Source of the DNA: Photobacterium chitinilyticum
Lineage (GTDB): Bacteria > Pseudomonadota > Gammaproteobacteria > Enterobacterales > Vibrionaceae
DNA: 64,000 bases
Direction of reading: 5' to 3'
Assembly (NCBI RefSeq): GCF_004104355.1
Contig: NZ_RJLM01000001.1
Coordinates: 724,711-788,710, forward strand
The position numbers and the translations under genes are program-made. Numbering within the stretch: position 1 is the stretch's first letter; the number at the start of each line of letters is the position of its first letter. A model generated the notes under the pieces. It was not told the origin of the DNA. It was given only the letters and a program-made list of their open reading frames with translations, and made no database searches. Of the stretch, positions 43,454 to 55,059 are shown piece by piece.

Positions 43454-44320
43454 TTACTTAAGCAGACCGAGTTTCTTTATTGAGTGTTCGGCTTGGGAAA
43501 TATAACTTCCGCCGAACAGGTTACAGTGATTCAGTACATGGTAGAGGTTATAAAGCTCTTTACGTTCCTGATAACCCTCATCCAAGGGCCAAACAGATTG
43601 ATAGCCATCATAGAACGTTTGAGGGAAGCCGCCAAAGAGTTCGGTCATCGCTATATCACACTCACGATCACCCCAGTAACTGGCCGGATCAAAAATAATA
43701 GGGCCGGTCACAGTAACGGCGGTATTGCCATGCCAGAGATCACCGTGTAGTAGGGAAGGTTTAGGCTGGTGGTGCATCAAAATGTCGATAACACGGCTGG
43801 TAATCGTATCTATATTGCCTAAATCTATGCCTTTTTCCTGGCAGATCTGCAATTGCCAGGCAATACGCTGCTCGGCAAAGAAACGACACCAGCGGCGACG
43901 CCACTTGTTCGGTTGCGGGGTCAACCCGATGTAGTTATCTAAATCAAAGCCATATTCAGCTTGCTCTCCCCATGAGTGCAATCTGGCAAGCTCTTGCCCG
44001 AGCGTATAAGCCGCATCATTATCGAGAACTTTTGTCGGTAGGTAATTTAAAACCAGGAAGGACTTGTCTCGGCTGGTCCCGAGATGAAGGAATTGAGGTA
44101 CCTGAATGCAATCAGCCTCGTTGAGGATACGCAAGCTTTCGGCCTCAGTCTCGAATATCATGAGCAAGTCACGATCGTTGAGCTTCAAGAAGAAGCGATC
44201 ATTGTCATCGCCAATACAGTAGCATTCATTAATATCACCGCCTTCAAGAGGTTCCTTTTCTGTGATTTTGAATGGTTTACCTAAAACGTCTGAAAGCTGG
44301 TGAGAAATCGCTTGCCACAT
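43454..44320 (-). CDS. yniA: Fructosamine kinase-family protein (YniA-like)
   Basis: Protein of 288 residues of the fructosamine/ketosamine 3-kinase family, which phosphorylates glycated amines so that the sugar is released. Visible are the kinase-like SLLHGDLWHGN (catalytic Asp) and IIFDPASYWGDRECDIAM (metal-binding Asp) and the N-terminal PLEGGDINECY. ATG 44320 follows GGAGGG; the in-frame GTG at 44332 overlaps that site. Orthologues are named YniA in E. coli. Substrate not determined. Confidence 0.85.
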   Translation of the reverse strand: MWQAISHQLSDVLGKPFKITEKEPLEGGDINECYCIGDDNDRFFLKLNDRDLLMIFETEAESLRILNEADCIQVPQFLHLGTSRDKSFLVLNYLPTKVLDNDAAYTLGQELARLHSWGEQAEYGFDLDNYIGLTPQPNKWRRRWCRFFAEQRIAWQLQICQEKGIDLGNIDTITSRVIDILMHHQPKPSLLHGDLWHGNTAVTVTGPIIFDPASYWGDRECDIAMTELFGGFPQTFYDGYQSVWPLDEGYQERKELYNLYHVLNHCNLFGGSYISQAEHSIKKLGLLK

Positions 44321-44511
44321 AGCACCCTCCACGGCTGATCAAGATAGTACGAGATGAAACTTTATAATTGTCTCATCAACATCTTAGTCTATTTATTGCA
44401 CAAATTACTGTGCGCTTATCAAGGTTTTAGCTTGTCCGAACAGGTGACGACACTTAAATAATAGTCAAATCAATATTAAAAAGATGATTTAAAATGATGA
44501 CAAAATAGTGA

Positions 44512-44541
44512 AAAAGCCGGAAAAAAACTCTTCCGGCTTTT
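44512..44541 (-). terminator. Terminator of the hut operon
   Basis: Arms AAAAGCCGG and CCGGCTTTT around a twelve-base loop, 14 bases past the hutH stop, with T residues on the minus strand. Confidence 0.88.
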
Positions 44542-44554
44542 GATTTGGCAAGTT

Positions 44555-46087
44555 TTATACGCTTGGTAGTAGCTGCGCTGGCATTAGTGTGTTGTGTGTA
44601 GCCTCTTTAAGCAGCTGGTTTGCTTTTTCAATATCCGGGGCGAAGTATCTATCTTTGTCGTAGAAACTAACACGCTCACGTAATTGAGCCTTGGCCAGTT
44701 CAATACGCTCAGAACTCTTGTTCGGGCTTCTGAAATCTAGCCCTTGAGCAGCAGCCAGTAGTTCGACGGCCAAGATACCACGGGTATTTTCAGCCATGTC
44801 TGTCAGGCGCCGGCCAGCAAAGGTTGCCATAGAGACATGATCTTCCTGATTGGCAGATGTTGGCAGGCTATCGACAGAAGCGGGGTGTGCCAGTGTCTTG
44901 TTTTCGCTGGCTAACGCTGCTGATGTAACCTGAGCTATCATAAAGCCAGAGTTAACGCCGCCATTATCAACCAAGAAAGGGGGTAGTTTGCTGAGGGCGC
45001 TGTCGATAAGCAGTGCCATACGACGCTCGGAAAGGCTACCAATCTCAGCAATGGCCAGGGCTAAGTTATCAGCCGCCATAGCGACAGGTTCTGCATGGAA
45101 ATTACCGCCCGAGATGATGTCACCATCGTCGGCAAATACCAGCGGGTTATCCGAAACAGCATTGGCTTCAATTACCAAAATGTCAGCAGAGTTGCGGATT
45201 TGCTGCAGACAGGCACCCATTACCTGTGGCTGGCAGCGAAGCGAATAAGGGTCTTGTACTTTTTCGCACTGCTGATGTGACAGACCAATCTCGCTGTCTT
45301 TATTCAACATATGGCGGTATGCCGTTGCGGCATCAATCTGGCCGCGATGACCACGTACACGGTGGATACGAGGATCAAACGGACGGCGACTTCCTAGGGC
45401 CGCGTCAACGGACATGGCACCACATACCGTACCAGAAGCATAGAGATCTTCTGCGGCGAACAAGCCTTCGAGAGCAAAGGCCGTAGAAGCCTGCGTACCA
45501 TTGAGCAGAGCCAGCCCTTCTTTCGGTGCCAGCGTAACAGGCTCCAGGCCTGCAATTTTTAGTGCTGCCGCACCGCTAATGACTTCACCTTGGTAGCGGG
45601 CCTGACCTTCACCTAGCAACACCGTACTCATATGGGCTAGAGGGGCGAGGTCGCCCGATGCGCCGACAGAGCCTTTCTTGGGTATACACGGATAAACTTC
45701 TGAGTTAACAAGCCGCATTAGCGCATTCACGACTAATGGACGAATGCCTGAATAGCCACGAGAAAGGCTGTTTACTTTCAGAGCTATCATTAGGCGTACG
45801 GTTGCATCGTCCATAAATTCACCGATACCGGCGGCATGTGACAGAACGATACTGCGCTGCAATGTTTCAAGATCTTCAACGGCGATACGGGTATTGGCGA
45901 GCAGACCAAAACCGGTGTTAATACCATAAACAACACGATCCTCGGCAATAACTTGCTCAACCGCCTGGGTACTTGCCAGCATGCCTTCCTGCGCTGATTC
46001 ATGCAGAGACAGCTCGACAGGTTGGCGGCTGATTTCACGGAGTTGCTTAAGAGATAGTTTTCCCGGATTAATTTCTAATAGGTACAT
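44555..46087 (-). CDS. hutH: Histidine ammonia-lyase
   Basis: First enzyme of histidine breakdown; removes ammonia to give urocanate. It has 510 residues, normal length. The Ala143-Ser144-Gly145 triplet in [13 protein letters not shown] cyclises to the catalytic MIO group. YGINTGFG near the N-terminus and the [20 protein letters not shown] region are typical. AAGGAAG precedes the ATG. It is the last gene of the minus-strand hutI-hutG-hutU-hutH operon, 25 bases after hutU. Confidence 0.97.
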   Translation of the reverse strand: MYLLEINPGKLSLKQLREISRQPVELSLHESAQEGMLASTQAVEQVIAEDRVVYGINTGFGLLANTRIAVEDLETLQRSIVLSHAAGIGEFMDDATVRLMIALKVNSLSRGYSGIRPLVVNALMRLVNSEVYPCIPKKGSVGASGDLAPLAHMSTVLLGEGQARYQGEVISGAAALKIAGLEPVTLAPKEGLALLNGTQASTAFALEGLFAAEDLYASGTVCGAMSVDAALGSRRPFDPRIHRVRGHRGQIDAATAYRHMLNKDSEIGLSHQQCEKVQDPYSLRCQPQVMGACLQQIRNSADILVIEANAVSDNPLVFADDGDIISGGNFHAEPVAMAADNLALAIAEIGSLSERRMALLIDSALSKLPPFLVDNGGVNSGFMIAQVTSAALASENKTLAHPASVDSLPTSANQEDHVSMATFAGRRLTDMAENTRGILAVELLAAAQGLDFRSPNKSSERIELAKAQLRERVSFYDKDRYFAPDIEKANQLLKEATHNTLMPAQLLPSV

Positions 46088-46112
46088 ACAACTTCCTTCT
46101 TGCTACCGTTGA

Positions 46113-47825
46113 TTATTTTGATGCTGACGGGGAGGTGATCATTGGCAAGTCAAGATCTTGCTCTTTTGCACAGTTAATGGCGATGTCGTAACCAGCATCG
46201 GCATGGCGCATTACTCCGGTTGCAGGGTCGTTTCGAAGCACTCGACCGACACGCTCTGTAGCCTCGTCGCTACCGTCACACACGATAACCATCCCCGAGT
46301 GCTGAGAGAAGCCCATACCAACGCCACCACCGTGGTGTAATGATACCCAGGTTGCACCTGATGCGGTATTTAGCATCGCATTCAGTAGCGGCCAGTCAGA
46401 TACAGCATCCGAACCGTCCATCATGCCTTCGGTCTCGCGGTTAGGGCTGGCAACAGAGCCTGAATCCAAGTGGTCTCGGCCGATGACGATTGGTGCCTTC
46501 AGCTCGCCATTTTTGACCATTTCGTTAAATGCTTTACCTAGACGGGCTCGATCTTTCAAGCCGACCCAGCAAATACGAGCCGGTAGCCCCTGGAACTGAA
46601 TTCGCTCGCGTGCCATATCCAGCCAGTTGTGAAGATGAGGGTTATCTGGGATCAGCTCTTTCACTTTTTGATCGGTTTTATAGATATCTTCCGGGTCACC
46701 AGATAGTGCCGCCCAACGGAATGGACCAATGCCTTCGCAGAATAATGGACGGATATAGGCCGGTACGAATCCCGGAAAATCAAAGGCATCTTCTACGCCT
46801 TCTTCAAATGCCATCTGACGGATATTATTACCGTAGTCAACTGTTGCCGAGCCGGCTTTTTGCAGATCCAACATCGCCTGTACCTGAATAGCCATCGACT
46901 GCTTAGCCGCTTTTATGACGGCCGGCTCGTCTTTGGTTCGCATTTCGGCGGCATACTCCATGCTCCAGCCTTTAGGCAGGTAGCCATTGAGTGGATCATG
47001 TGCGGATGTTTGGTCAGTCGTTGCATCTGGAACAATGTTACGTTCAACTAGTTCCGGGTAGACATCTGCAGCATTTGCCAACAGGCCAACAGAAATAGGC
47101 TTACCGGTTTGTTTCGATTCTTCGATAATGGCCAGCGCTTCATCAAGGCTGGTCGCTTTGCAATCGATATAGCCAGTACGCAGACGGTAATCAATGCGCG
47201 ATTCATCACACTCGACAGCAAGCATAGAGAATCCAGCCATCGTTGCAGCCAGAGGCTGAGCGCCGCCCATACCACCCAAGCCACCAGTTAGGATCCAGCG
47301 ACCTTTGGCATCACCATTGAAATGCTGACGAGCCATAGCGACAAAAGTTTCATATGTACCCTGAACAATGCCTTGTGAGCCGATATAGATCCAGCTACCC
47401 GCTGTCATCTGGCCATACATCATCAGGCCTTCTTTATCGAGCTCGTTGAAATGCTCCCAGTTTGCCCAGTGCGGAACCAGATTTGAGTTCGCAATCAATA
47501 CTCGCGGCGCGTTGTTATGAGTCTTGAATACCCCTACAGGTTTCCCGGATTGAACCAGTAGCGTTTCATCGTCTTCCAGACGTTGCAATACTTCAACAAT
47601 CTTGTCATAGCATTCCCAGTTACGGGCTGCGCGACCAATACCGCCGTATACCACAAGCGCATGAGGGTGCTCGGCAACATCCGGGTGCAAGTTGTTCATC
47701 AGCATCCGAAGCGGAGCTTCTGTTAACCATGACTTGGCGTTTAGCTGTGTCCCGGTAGGGGCTTTAACTGTTCTGGTTTCATCTAAACGTGGGTTTGACT
47801 GGTGTTGAGACGTAGGTTGCGTCAT
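46113..47825 (-). CDS. hutU: Urocanate hydratase
   Basis: Second step of histidine breakdown; hydrates urocanate to imidazolone propionate using bound NAD+ as an electrophile. 570 residues. [27 protein letters not shown] and [19 protein letters not shown] are hallmark segments. AAGGAGAG precedes the ATG. It is 26 bases after hutG in the operon. Confidence 0.97.
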   Translation of the reverse strand: MTQPTSQHQSNPRLDETRTVKAPTGTQLNAKSWLTEAPLRMLMNNLHPDVAEHPHALVVYGGIGRAARNWECYDKIVEVLQRLEDDETLLVQSGKPVGVFKTHNNAPRVLIANSNLVPHWANWEHFNELDKEGLMMYGQMTAGSWIYIGSQGIVQGTYETFVAMARQHFNGDAKGRWILTGGLGGMGGAQPLAATMAGFSMLAVECDESRIDYRLRTGYIDCKATSLDEALAIIEESKQTGKPISVGLLANAADVYPELVERNIVPDATTDQTSAHDPLNGYLPKGWSMEYAAEMRTKDEPAVIKAAKQSMAIQVQAMLDLQKAGSATVDYGNNIRQMAFEEGVEDAFDFPGFVPAYIRPLFCEGIGPFRWAALSGDPEDIYKTDQKVKELIPDNPHLHNWLDMARERIQFQGLPARICWVGLKDRARLGKAFNEMVKNGELKAPIVIGRDHLDSGSVASPNRETEGMMDGSDAVSDWPLLNAMLNTASGATWVSLHHGGGVGMGFSQHSGMVIVCDGSDEATERVGRVLRNDPATGVMRHADAGYDIAINCAKEQDLDLPMITSPSASK

Positions 47826-47851
47826 TTGGCTCTCCTTGCAGTACCGATTCG

Positions 47852-48880
47852 TTATCGAATGGCACGGGCGATTGTCCAGGCTAACCTTGCGGCTAGCCGT
47901 GCTGTTTGGTTGTCGATATCAAAACGAGGGTTGTACTCGGCGAGATCCGCGACCAGAATTTTTGACTCACCTTTCTGGTTTTTGGCTGCAAGTATTGGCT
48001 CAAGCAGCAACTCGACGATATCGAAAGGAACCCCGCGTGCGGCTGGTGCGCTAACACCTGGTGCAACGGTGGCGGGAAAGACATCAAGATCAATAGTGAG
48101 ATAGAGGTAGTCACACAGATCAATAAAATGTTGTAGCTCAGTTACTGTTTGCTCTATTTGCTGGTGAGTGAGCTCGGTATCATCTTTATAGAGCACACCA
48201 AGGCTATCTGCCTTTGCATAAAGCGCCTGAGTATTGCCTGTGCGGCTCAAGCCAAGGCAGGCGTATTTAAACGGCCAGCCTTGTAGCTGGCAAAAGCGGG
48301 CCGCCTGATGAAAGGGGGTACCCGAGCTACCCATCTCTGATTGTTGGCCGGCAGGCGGGTTTCTGAGATCGAAGTGAGCATCAAAGTTGATGATTCCTAC
48401 GTTTGGTGCCGGCTCGGCAGTTTGCTCATTTAAACTTGAGTCATCTTCTGGACTGGCGACGTACTGCTTTTGTACCAAGTAGCTTCCAATACCTTGGAAA
48501 GTTCCCCATGCGACCTCATGACCGCCACCGAAAACGATGACTTTATGACGCTGGCGCAGTGCTTTGCTGACATCTTCGCCCAAGCGGTGCTGTGCAAGCT
48601 CGAGATTGCCATCATTACAGCCGATATCACCACCATCATAGACTGGGCCGGTATGATGCCAGGCTAAGTTTGCCAGTGCTTTTCGAATAGCCACCGGGGC
48701 CCCGTAAGCACCTGTACGCCCTTTGTTGCGAGAAACCCCTTCATCACAGGCAAAACCAAGTAACATGATCCCTTCTTCGTTAGCCTGATCAGCCGGTTGT
48801 ATTTTCTGGTGCCAGCGTAGACCCAGATCGCCGTCTTCGGGATCTGTACGCCCTTGCCATGAGCTCATATCAATTGGCAT
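47852..48880 (-). CDS. hutG: Formimidoylglutamase
   Basis: Last step of the short histidine route: hydrolyses N-formimidoyl-glutamate to glutamate and formamide. 342 residues of the arginase/ureohydrolase fold with the two-manganese signatures [21 protein letters not shown] and [15 protein letters not shown]. It overlaps hutI by 11 bases, so the two are translationally coupled. An alternative ATG lies four codons downstream. Confidence 0.95.
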   Translation of the reverse strand: MPIDMSSWQGRTDPEDGDLGLRWHQKIQPADQANEEGIMLLGFACDEGVSRNKGRTGAYGAPVAIRKALANLAWHHTGPVYDGGDIGCNDGNLELAQHRLGEDVSKALRQRHKVIVFGGGHEVAWGTFQGIGSYLVQKQYVASPEDDSSLNEQTAEPAPNVGIINFDAHFDLRNPPAGQQSEMGSSGTPFHQAARFCQLQGWPFKYACLGLSRTGNTQALYAKADSLGVLYKDDTELTHQQIEQTVTELQHFIDLCDYLYLTIDLDVFPATVAPGVSAPAARGVPFDIVELLLEPILAAKNQKGESKILVADLAEYNPRFDIDNQTARLAARLAWTIARAIR

Positions 48881-50102
48881 TATGCTTCTCTCCGCTAGAA
48901 GGAAATAGGTGGCCGTCTACGACACGGGCTATAAGGTCGGGAACACCAAGGCGGTATGACAGCTCGGCAGGTGTTTCGAGGTTCCAGATAGCAAGATCTG
49001 CCTCCATGCCAACGCGAATTTGACCTCGGGTGTCATGAAGTCCTAGAGCCTGGGCAGCATTGGCGGTGACGCCCCGTAAGCACTCTTCGGGAGTTAGCCT
49101 AAATAGGGTGCAACCCATGTTCATTACGGTGCGCAGCGAAGCAATCGGAGAGGTGCCCGGATTAAAATCAGTGGCGATGGCCATCGGTACATTGTTCTGA
49201 CGCAGCAGTTTGATAGGCGGTTGCTGCGATTCGCGCAGGAAGTAAAAGGCACCTGGCAATAAGGTGGCTACCGTATTACCTGTCGCGAGTGCTGTTACAC
49301 CTTCGCTGTCTAGGTATTCAATATGGTCAACCGAGGTTGCCCCCATCCGGGCTGCCAACGCACTTCCACCAAGGTTGGAAAGTTGTTCGGTATGGCCCTT
49401 AATGTTCAGGCCATGTTGTTTCGCAGCGGTAAAAACTCGCAGGCATTGCTCAGTACTAAAGCCGATACCTTCGCAGAAAACATCCACTGCATCCGCCAGT
49501 TTCTCCTTGGTGGCGGCAGGAATGATTTCTCGGCAAACAAAATCAATGTAATCATCAGCTCTGCCTGCATACTCAGGTGGCAAGGCATGGGCGGCTAACA
49601 GGGTTGTAGATACCTTGATGTCTTCCATTTCACCAATTCGACGGGCGACACGCAGCATTTTTAGCTCATCGGCCAGAGTAAGGCCATAACCAGATTTAAT
49701 CTCTATGGTAGTAACACCGTCTTGCTTTAGTCCATTCAGGCGCTGCACCGCCAGCTCGTACAATTCATCCTCCGACGCTGTCCGTGTGGCATGAACTGTC
49801 GAGATAATGCCGCCACCGGCTTTGGCTATTTCTTCGTATGGAACGCCGTTGAGACGTTGCTCGAATTCGTTGGCACGGTTGCCTGCGAACACGAGGTGAG
49901 TATGACAATCGATCAACCCCGGAGTGACTAACGCTCCCTGACAGTCGACGACATCAGGGTGACCGTGCAGATCATCGTACCTAGCATGACCGGCCAGCAT
50001 GATTTTACCGTCTTGGATGCCAATCATTCCATTTTCTATGATTAGGTAATCTGTGCCTGGCTGCATGGTGACCATTTTTAGATTTGTCAGTACTCGATCC
50101 AT
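48870..50102 (-). CDS. hutI: Imidazolonepropionase
   Basis: Third step of histidine breakdown; opens the imidazolone ring to N-formimidoyl-glutamate. 410 residues of the amidohydrolase fold with metal-binding [26 protein letters not shown] and [10 protein letters not shown]. It is the first gene of the operon, and a HutC-type operator lies 26 bases upstream of its start. Confidence 0.95.
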   Translation of the reverse strand: MDRVLTNLKMVTMQPGTDYLIIENGMIGIQDGKIMLAGHARYDDLHGHPDVVDCQGALVTPGLIDCHTHLVFAGNRANEFEQRLNGVPYEEIAKAGGGIISTVHATRTASEDELYELAVQRLNGLKQDGVTTIEIKSGYGLTLADELKMLRVARRIGEMEDIKVSTTLLAAHALPPEYAGRADDYIDFVCREIIPAATKEKLADAVDVFCEGIGFSTEQCLRVFTAAKQHGLNIKGHTEQLSNLGGSALAARMGATSVDHIEYLDSEGVTALATGNTVATLLPGAFYFLRESQQPPIKLLRQNNVPMAIATDFNPGTSPIASLRTVMNMGCTLFRLTPEECLRGVTANAAQALGLHDTRGQIRVGMEADLAIWNLETPAELSYRLGVPDLIARVVDGHLFPSSGEKHNAN

Positions 50103-50427
50103 GGACGCTCATCTTCAATGCTGATTATGTATATACAAATAAATAGCCAATTATGGCGTGAAACTCAAGACGGTATGTAAAGAAAATGTGATCATAATTG
50201 TAATTATTAGCTGACAGTGGGTAAAAAGTTGGTGTTTGATCGGGAAGACAAAAGTCGGCTTTTAGATAATAAAGCCCTAGACTCGAGAAAGAATCTGCTT
50301 TGGAAAGATCGTAATTAGAAGTGGTATTGCGGCTTTGAGGTACTATGCAAAAGAAGCATAAAAAAGAAGCAACGAGTGCCTAGATCATAGTTTCTAGGAT
50401 GCTCAATAAGCTTCTTTTTCCTCGATC
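50103..50427. other. hut operon control region
   Basis: 325 bases between hutC and hutI, both on the minus strand. It contains the TGTATATACA operator and an imperfect hairpin near 50373-50403 that may end the hutC transcript. No further gene seen. Confidence 0.55.
50128..50137. promoter_or_regulatory. HutC operator
   Basis: Perfect palindrome TGTATATACA just upstream of hutI. It matches the HutC recognition core known from pseudomonads. HutC is expected to repress here and release DNA when urocanate binds. Confidence 0.7.
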
Positions 50428-51132
50428 TTAAACTTTGCTTCTTGAACTTAACTTATATTTGTCTCCCGGGTGATACAGCAGGGCGGTGCTGATCAGGTTT
50501 TTATCGCTCCAGGTACGGCGGTTTAACAGCAAGCATGGGGAGCTGGATGCCATCCTCAACAGGTCTGAAATCCGTTTAGTCGGCAAGATGGCCTCGACAG
50601 TATGTTCAATATCACTGAGTGGGCAGGTTTGAACCAAGTACTCGTTTGGGGTCTGGCGGGTAAAGTCTTGCTCAATATAGTCGGGTACAAAGTCAGGGTT
50701 TACCCATCGTTCCTCTAGTTGAATGGGAGCATCGTTCTCAAAATGGACGATTTGGGTAAAGTAAACATTGGTTCCGTGGCGCACTCCGAGCTGAAGTGCA
50801 ATGTCATCATTGGCTTCTACCATTATTTGGCTTATCACCTTAGTGGCGTAATCATGGCCTCGATTCTTTACTTCAGCAGCAATGTTGCGAATTTCCATTA
50901 GAGGGGACTCAGCTTTTTTTTGGCAGACAAAGGTTCCTAAGCGAGGTGTCCGCTCCAAGAAGCCATCTTTGACCAAATCGCGTATAGCTTTGTTTGCCGT
51001 CATACGGCTAACAGAGAATTGTTCTGATAATTCAATTTCTGTTGGGATCCTGAAGCCGGGAGGCCAAGTACGAGACTGAATTTTTTCGCTGAGATAGTGT
51101 TTGATCTGAAGATATCGCGGTGACTGAGCCAT
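50428..51132 (-). CDS. hutC: Histidine utilization repressor, GntR/HutC family
   Basis: Repressor of 234 residues. Residues 1-72 are the GntR winged helix-turn-helix (YLSEKIQSRTWPPGFRIPTE, LSEQFSVSRMTANKAIRDL, LERTPRLGTFV). The rest is a UTRA ligand-binding domain that senses urocanate (HFENDAPIQLEERWVNPDF). It lies upstream of and in the same direction as the hut genes but is separated from hutI by 325 bases and has its own promoter region, where CCTATACAAAT may be a half-site for autoregulation. Confidence 0.93.
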   Translation of the reverse strand: MAQSPRYLQIKHYLSEKIQSRTWPPGFRIPTEIELSEQFSVSRMTANKAIRDLVKDGFLERTPRLGTFVCQKKAESPLMEIRNIAAEVKNRGHDYATKVISQIMVEANDDIALQLGVRHGTNVYFTQIVHFENDAPIQLEERWVNPDFVPDYIEQDFTRQTPNEYLVQTCPLSDIEHTVEAILPTKRISDLLRMASSSPCLLLNRRTWSDKNLISTALLYHPGDKYKLSSRSKV

Positions 51133-51256
51133 TGCTGTTTTTCCATAATTGCCTATACAAATGAAAGCAATTTTTTCTCAGCATTTCAAGTTTGTTTTAA
51201 CTGGGATGATAAGAAACATCTAAAAGTGGAGAAGATTCCTTTTTTATTGCGTACAA

Positions 51257-51286
51257 GAGCAGCGTCCGCGGTATTGGACGCTGCTC
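51257..51286 (-). terminator. Terminator of ompV
   Basis: Perfect eleven-base arms GAGCAGCGTCC and GGACGCTGCTC around an eight-base loop, 23 bases past the stop. A T-rich tract follows about ten bases later on the minus strand. Confidence 0.7.
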
Positions 51287-51308
51287 ATAATCAGTGACAA
51301 GCAGAGGC

Positions 51309-52082
51309 TTAGAAGTGATAAGCGACAGTTGCGCCGATCAGCCATTGGTTAGCACTATCAACGATAGGTGAGTCAGAAATTTTTGAACCTAAACGGGTGT
51401 AGGCCGTGCTTTGAGTTATGTCGATATTTGTGGTGACTGGAACAACGAGCTTGTAGCCGACATTTACAGCAAAATCACCCTCACCAGAGTATGCTTTTCG
51501 CGTTGCCGTCGCTTCTGATGCTTTCACGCCATAGTAATAGTCGACAAAGTCTTTGCTCAGATAGCTAACGCCAGCGAATGGGACGAAGTCAGCAACCCCG
51601 AAGTCCATTACATGGAAATACTTCGCGCCGCCGATGAACCCTTTATAAGCGCCAGTTACATCGTGTTGTAAGTAGGTTGATACAGTACCTTGATCAAGCT
51701 GGAAGTCAGCGTTGATGCCAAGATCGCCACTCATCTTGCGATCCTTCATTCCTTTTAGTGCGTCCGCATCACCTGCATCGTAACTAATACCGCCTGCTGT
51801 AAAATAAGTACTGATGTTAACAAAGTCGCTGTTACTACCGATGAAGCGGTAGTTAATACCGCTAAGGTCAACGTTGAAGTCTTCGCCGTGATAGCCACCA
51901 TTTAGAACGATGGCTGTTGTTTTATCTTGCCCTTTATATAGTTCACTGCCGCTAACAACGCCAGCTTCTACAAAACCGTCACCCTCGTTAGAATAAATAT
52001 TACCATTGCGAATGTAAGTTTCGCCTGCAAGAGCTTGGCTTGAAAGAAGGGATACGGCGATTACCAGTGCTAGCTTTTTCAT
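51309..52082 (-). CDS. ompV: MipA/OmpV-family outer membrane protein
   Basis: Outer-membrane beta-barrel of 257 residues with a signal peptide ending ALA at about residue 19 and a terminal aromatic (VAYHF), as barrel proteins have. The mature start ETYIRNGNIYSNEGDGFVE and LNGGYHGEDFNVDLSGINYRF strongly resemble Vibrio OmpV. The exact role is unknown; OmpV is a major antigen in V. cholerae. ATG at the signal peptide is clear. Monocistronic. Confidence 0.82.
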   Translation of the reverse strand: MKKLALVIAVSLLSSQALAGETYIRNGNIYSNEGDGFVEAGVVSGSELYKGQDKTTAIVLNGGYHGEDFNVDLSGINYRFIGSNSDFVNISTYFTAGGISYDAGDADALKGMKDRKMSGDLGINADFQLDQGTVSTYLQHDVTGAYKGFIGGAKYFHVMDFGVADFVPFAGVSYLSKDFVDYYYGVKASEATATRKAYSGEGDFAVNVGYKLVVPVTTNIDITQSTAYTRLGSKISDSPIVDSANQWLIGATVAYHF

Positions 52083-52480
52083 TGTTGAAATCCGTCTATG
52101 TAGTTGTTTTGGTATAAATGATTAGATTGTGCACACTGTACAAAATAAATTTTGTGATCTCTAGCAACGCTTTGTCAGAGAATGTCGTTCCTGCCGTTAC
52201 AATCGGGTACAAAAGGGCTGTAGAACTAATATTGCGGGATAAAGGGGAGAGTTGAGAGGAAGGTGCAGGTTATTTCCTGATATAGCAATTAATTTTGTCA
52301 GTGCCTTTGCAATCGGCCACAACCGTTTGATATAGTTTCGCCTTCGTTTCTGTTCACTGTGCTGCTCTGTATTGCGGAACCGGTTCAGAAGCTTTTATTC
52401 ATTCATCTAAGCTTCTCAAAGCTTATATAAATTCAACATGTGCTACTTGGTGTGTGGCACCACTGTGAAAGGACATATTC
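52083..52480. other. Divergent control region, ompV / thrS
   Basis: 398 bases without a gene. The last 100 bases form the thrS leader with a short GGTG/CACC hairpin (52450-52462) whose loop contains TGT, and repeated AGCTTCTCAAAGCTTA-like elements. It could fold as a tRNA-Thr-like operator; folding was not computed. Confidence 0.4.
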
Positions 52481-54409
52481 ATGCCTGTAATTACTCTTCC
52501 TGACGGCAGCCAACGTCAATTCGACAATGCTGTATCAACTATGGATGTTGCACTATCAATCGGTCCGGGTCTTGCGAAAGCATGTATTGCTGGCCGTGTT
52601 GACGGTGAGCGTGTTGATGCGTGCGATTTGATTGAAAATGATGCCAGCCTAGAAATCATCACTGCAAAAGACGAAGACGGTTTGGAAATCATCCGTCACT
52701 CTTGTGCGCACCTTCTGGGCCACGCTATTAAGCAACTTTATCCTGAAGCCAAAATGGCGATCGGTCCGACGATCGACAATGGTTTCTACTATGATATTGA
52801 CCTTGAGCAATCTTTGACACAAGAAGACGTTGATGCGATCGAAAAGCGCATGAAAGAGCTTGTGAAAACGAAGTATGCCGTTGTTAAGAAGAAGGTAAGT
52901 TGGCAAGAAGCGCGTGATACGTTTGATGCGCGCGGTGAGACTTACAAAATTGAAATTCTAGACGAGAACGTTTCTAAAGACGATCGTCCGGGTCTGTACC
53001 ACCACGAAGAATACATTGATATGTGTCGTGGTCCTCACGTACCTAACATGGGCTTCTGCCAGCATTTTAAACTGCTGAGTGTTGCTGGTGCGTACTGGCG
53101 TGGTAACAGCGATAATAAGATGCTTCAACGTATCTATGGTACAGCTTTCCAAGATAAGAAGTTGCTAAAAGCGCACCTTACTCGTCTTGAAGAGGCAGCA
53201 AAGCGTGATCACCGTAAGATTGGTAAGCATCTTGATCTGTTCCACATGCAGCAAGAAGCACCGGGTATGGTGTTCTGGCATCACAATGGCTGGACTATCT
53301 TCCGTGAGCTAGAAGTGTTCATTCGTCAGAAGTTGACGGAATACAAATACCAGGAAGTAAAAGGCCCATTAATGATGGACCGTGTTCTTTGGGAACGCTC
53401 TGGTCACTGGGACAAATACGCCGAAGCGATGTTCACAACAAGCTCCGAGAACCGTGAATATGCTATCAAGCCGATGAACTGCCCGGGTCACGTTCAGATC
53501 TTTAACCAAGGCCTGAAGTCATACCGTGATCTGCCATTGCGTATGGCTGAGTTTGGTTCGTGCCACCGTAATGAGCCATCAGGTGCACTACATGGCATTA
53601 TGCGTGTACGTGGTTTCACACAGGATGATGCTCATGTCTTCTGTACTGAAGCCCAGGTGCAAGAAGAAGTTACATCTTGCATTAAAATGGTTTATGATAC
53701 TTATCAGACATTTGGCTTCGACAACATTGTTGTGAAGCTATCTACTCGCCCTGAAAAGCGTGTAGGATCTGATGAAATGTGGGATAAAGCGGAGTCTGAC
53801 CTTACGCTAGCTCTTGAGTCGATGGAAATTCCATTTGAGATTCAAGAGGGCGAAGGGGCATTCTACGGCCCTAAGATCGAATTTACCTTGCACGATTGTC
53901 TAGATCGCGCTTGGCAGTGCGGTACTGTTCAGCTAGACTTTGCTCTGCCTGAGCGTTTAGGTGCAACATACGTGGGTGAAGACAACGAACGTCACACTCC
54001 TGTTATGATCCACCGTGCTATTCTTGGCTCACTAGAGCGTTTCATCGGTATTTTGATTGAAGAATACGCAGGCTTCTTCCCTACATGGTTGGCGCCTCAG
54101 CAAGCTGTCGTGATGAATATTACTGACAGTCAGTCAGAATATGTACAAGAAGTAGTAGAAAAACTGCAAAAAAGTGGAATTAGAGTCAATGCGGACTTGA
54201 GAAATGAGAAGATTGGCTTTAAAATCCGCGAACATACTTTGAAGCGAGTGCCTTACATGCTTGTTTGCGGCGACAAAGAAGTCGAAGCAGGCGAAATAGC
54301 AGTTCGTACTCGCAAGGGTAAAGATTTGGGTAAAATGAAGATTGATGACCTTGTTGCATTCTTGCAGCAAGAGATTAGCAGTCGTACGCTTAATGTTTTG
54401 GAGGACTAA
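52481..54409 (+). CDS. thrS: Threonyl-tRNA synthetase
   Basis: Charges tRNA-Thr. 642 residues, the same as E. coli. It has an N-terminal TGS domain ([13 protein letters not shown]), an editing domain ([28 protein letters not shown]), a class II catalytic core (zinc ligand Cys in [42 protein letters not shown]) and an anticodon-binding domain. AAAGGA lies before the ATG. It is the first gene of thrS-infC-rpmI-rplT, and its leader may carry autoregulation as in E. coli. Confidence 0.97.
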   Translation: MPVITLPDGSQRQFDNAVSTMDVALSIGPGLAKACIAGRVDGERVDACDLIENDASLEIITAKDEDGLEIIRHSCAHLLGHAIKQLYPEAKMAIGPTIDNGFYYDIDLEQSLTQEDVDAIEKRMKELVKTKYAVVKKKVSWQEARDTFDARGETYKIEILDENVSKDDRPGLYHHEEYIDMCRGPHVPNMGFCQHFKLLSVAGAYWRGNSDNKMLQRIYGTAFQDKKLLKAHLTRLEEAAKRDHRKIGKHLDLFHMQQEAPGMVFWHHNGWTIFRELEVFIRQKLTEYKYQEVKGPLMMDRVLWERSGHWDKYAEAMFTTSSENREYAIKPMNCPGHVQIFNQGLKSYRDLPLRMAEFGSCHRNEPSGALHGIMRVRGFTQDDAHVFCTEAQVQEEVTSCIKMVYDTYQTFGFDNIVVKLSTRPEKRVGSDEMWDKAESDLTLALESMEIPFEIQEGEGAFYGPKIEFTLHDCLDRAWQCGTVQLDFALPERLGATYVGEDNERHTPVMIHRAILGSLERFIGILIEEYAGFFPTWLAPQQAVVMNITDSQSEYVQEVVEKLQKSGIRVNADLRNEKIGFKIREHTLKRVPYMLVCGDKEVEAGEIAVRTRKGKDLGKMKIDDLVAFLQQEISSRTLNVLED

Positions 54410-54412
54410 GGT

Positions 54413-54964
54413 ATTAAAGGCGGAAGAAGAACTCAAGCACCAGTTAAACAAAATGCGCATCGTCTAAACGGTGAAATTCGCGGTGTTAACGAAGTGCGTC
54501 TAACGGGAATTGATGGTGAATCAATTGGTGTTGTTTCATTTGATGAAGCGACTCGTATTGCTAATGAAGCTGGTGTGGATTTAGTTGAAATCAGCCCGAA
54601 TGCCGAGCCACCTGTTTGTCGTGTGATGGACTATGGCAAGTACCTGTTCGAAAAGGCGAAGGCTGCTAAAGAGCAAAAGAAAAAGCAGAAACAAATCCAG
54701 ATCAAGGAAGTTAAATTCCGACCTGGTACAGACGAAGGCGATTATCAGGTAAAACTGCGCAACCTGACTCGCTTTTTAGAAGAGGGCAATAAGGGTAAAG
54801 TCACACTACGTTTCCGTGGTCGTGAAATGGCCCATCAGAATCTTGGTATTGAACTTTTGAACCGTATTAAGAAAGAGCTTGAAGACCTAGCGGTCTGCGA
54901 GAGCTTCCCGAACCGAGTTGAAGGTCGCCAAATGACTATGATGCTTGCTCCAAAGAAGAAGTAA
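54413..54964 (+). CDS. infC: Translation initiation factor IF-3, AUU start
   Basis: IF-3 of 183 residues, which keeps ribosomal subunits apart and checks start codons. The start is ATT at 54413, three bases after the thrS stop with GGAGG before it; the protein begins (Met)[20 protein letters not shown], matching E. coli IF-3, which also starts at AUU. Using the first in-frame GTG (54494) would lose 27 conserved residues. The N-domain ([20 protein letters not shown]), a basic linker and the C-domain ([14 protein letters not shown]-type) are intact. The AUU codon allows IF-3 to repress itself. Confidence 0.96.
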   Translation: MKGGRRTQAPVKQNAHRLNGEIRGVNEVRLTGIDGESIGVVSFDEATRIANEAGVDLVEISPNAEPPVCRVMDYGKYLFEKAKAAKEQKKKQKQIQIKEVKFRPGTDEGDYQVKLRNLTRFLEEGNKGKVTLRFRGREMAHQNLGIELLNRIKKELEDLAVCESFPNRVEGRQMTMMLAPKKK

Positions 54965-54983
54965 TTACGGCATTCAAGTAGCT

Positions 54984-55009
54984 AAAAGCGCTGCTTAGGC
55001 AGCGCTTTT
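54984..55009 (+). terminator. Hairpin between infC and rpmI
   Basis: Eleven-base perfect arms AAAAGCGCTGC and GCAGCGCTTTT around TTAG. It could terminate part of the transcripts or belong to the L20 control region known at this place in E. coli. Confidence 0.7.
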
Positions 55010-55059
55010 GTTCGCCTGATTACTATGTTTATTAACTATCAACAATGCGGAGTCTCATC

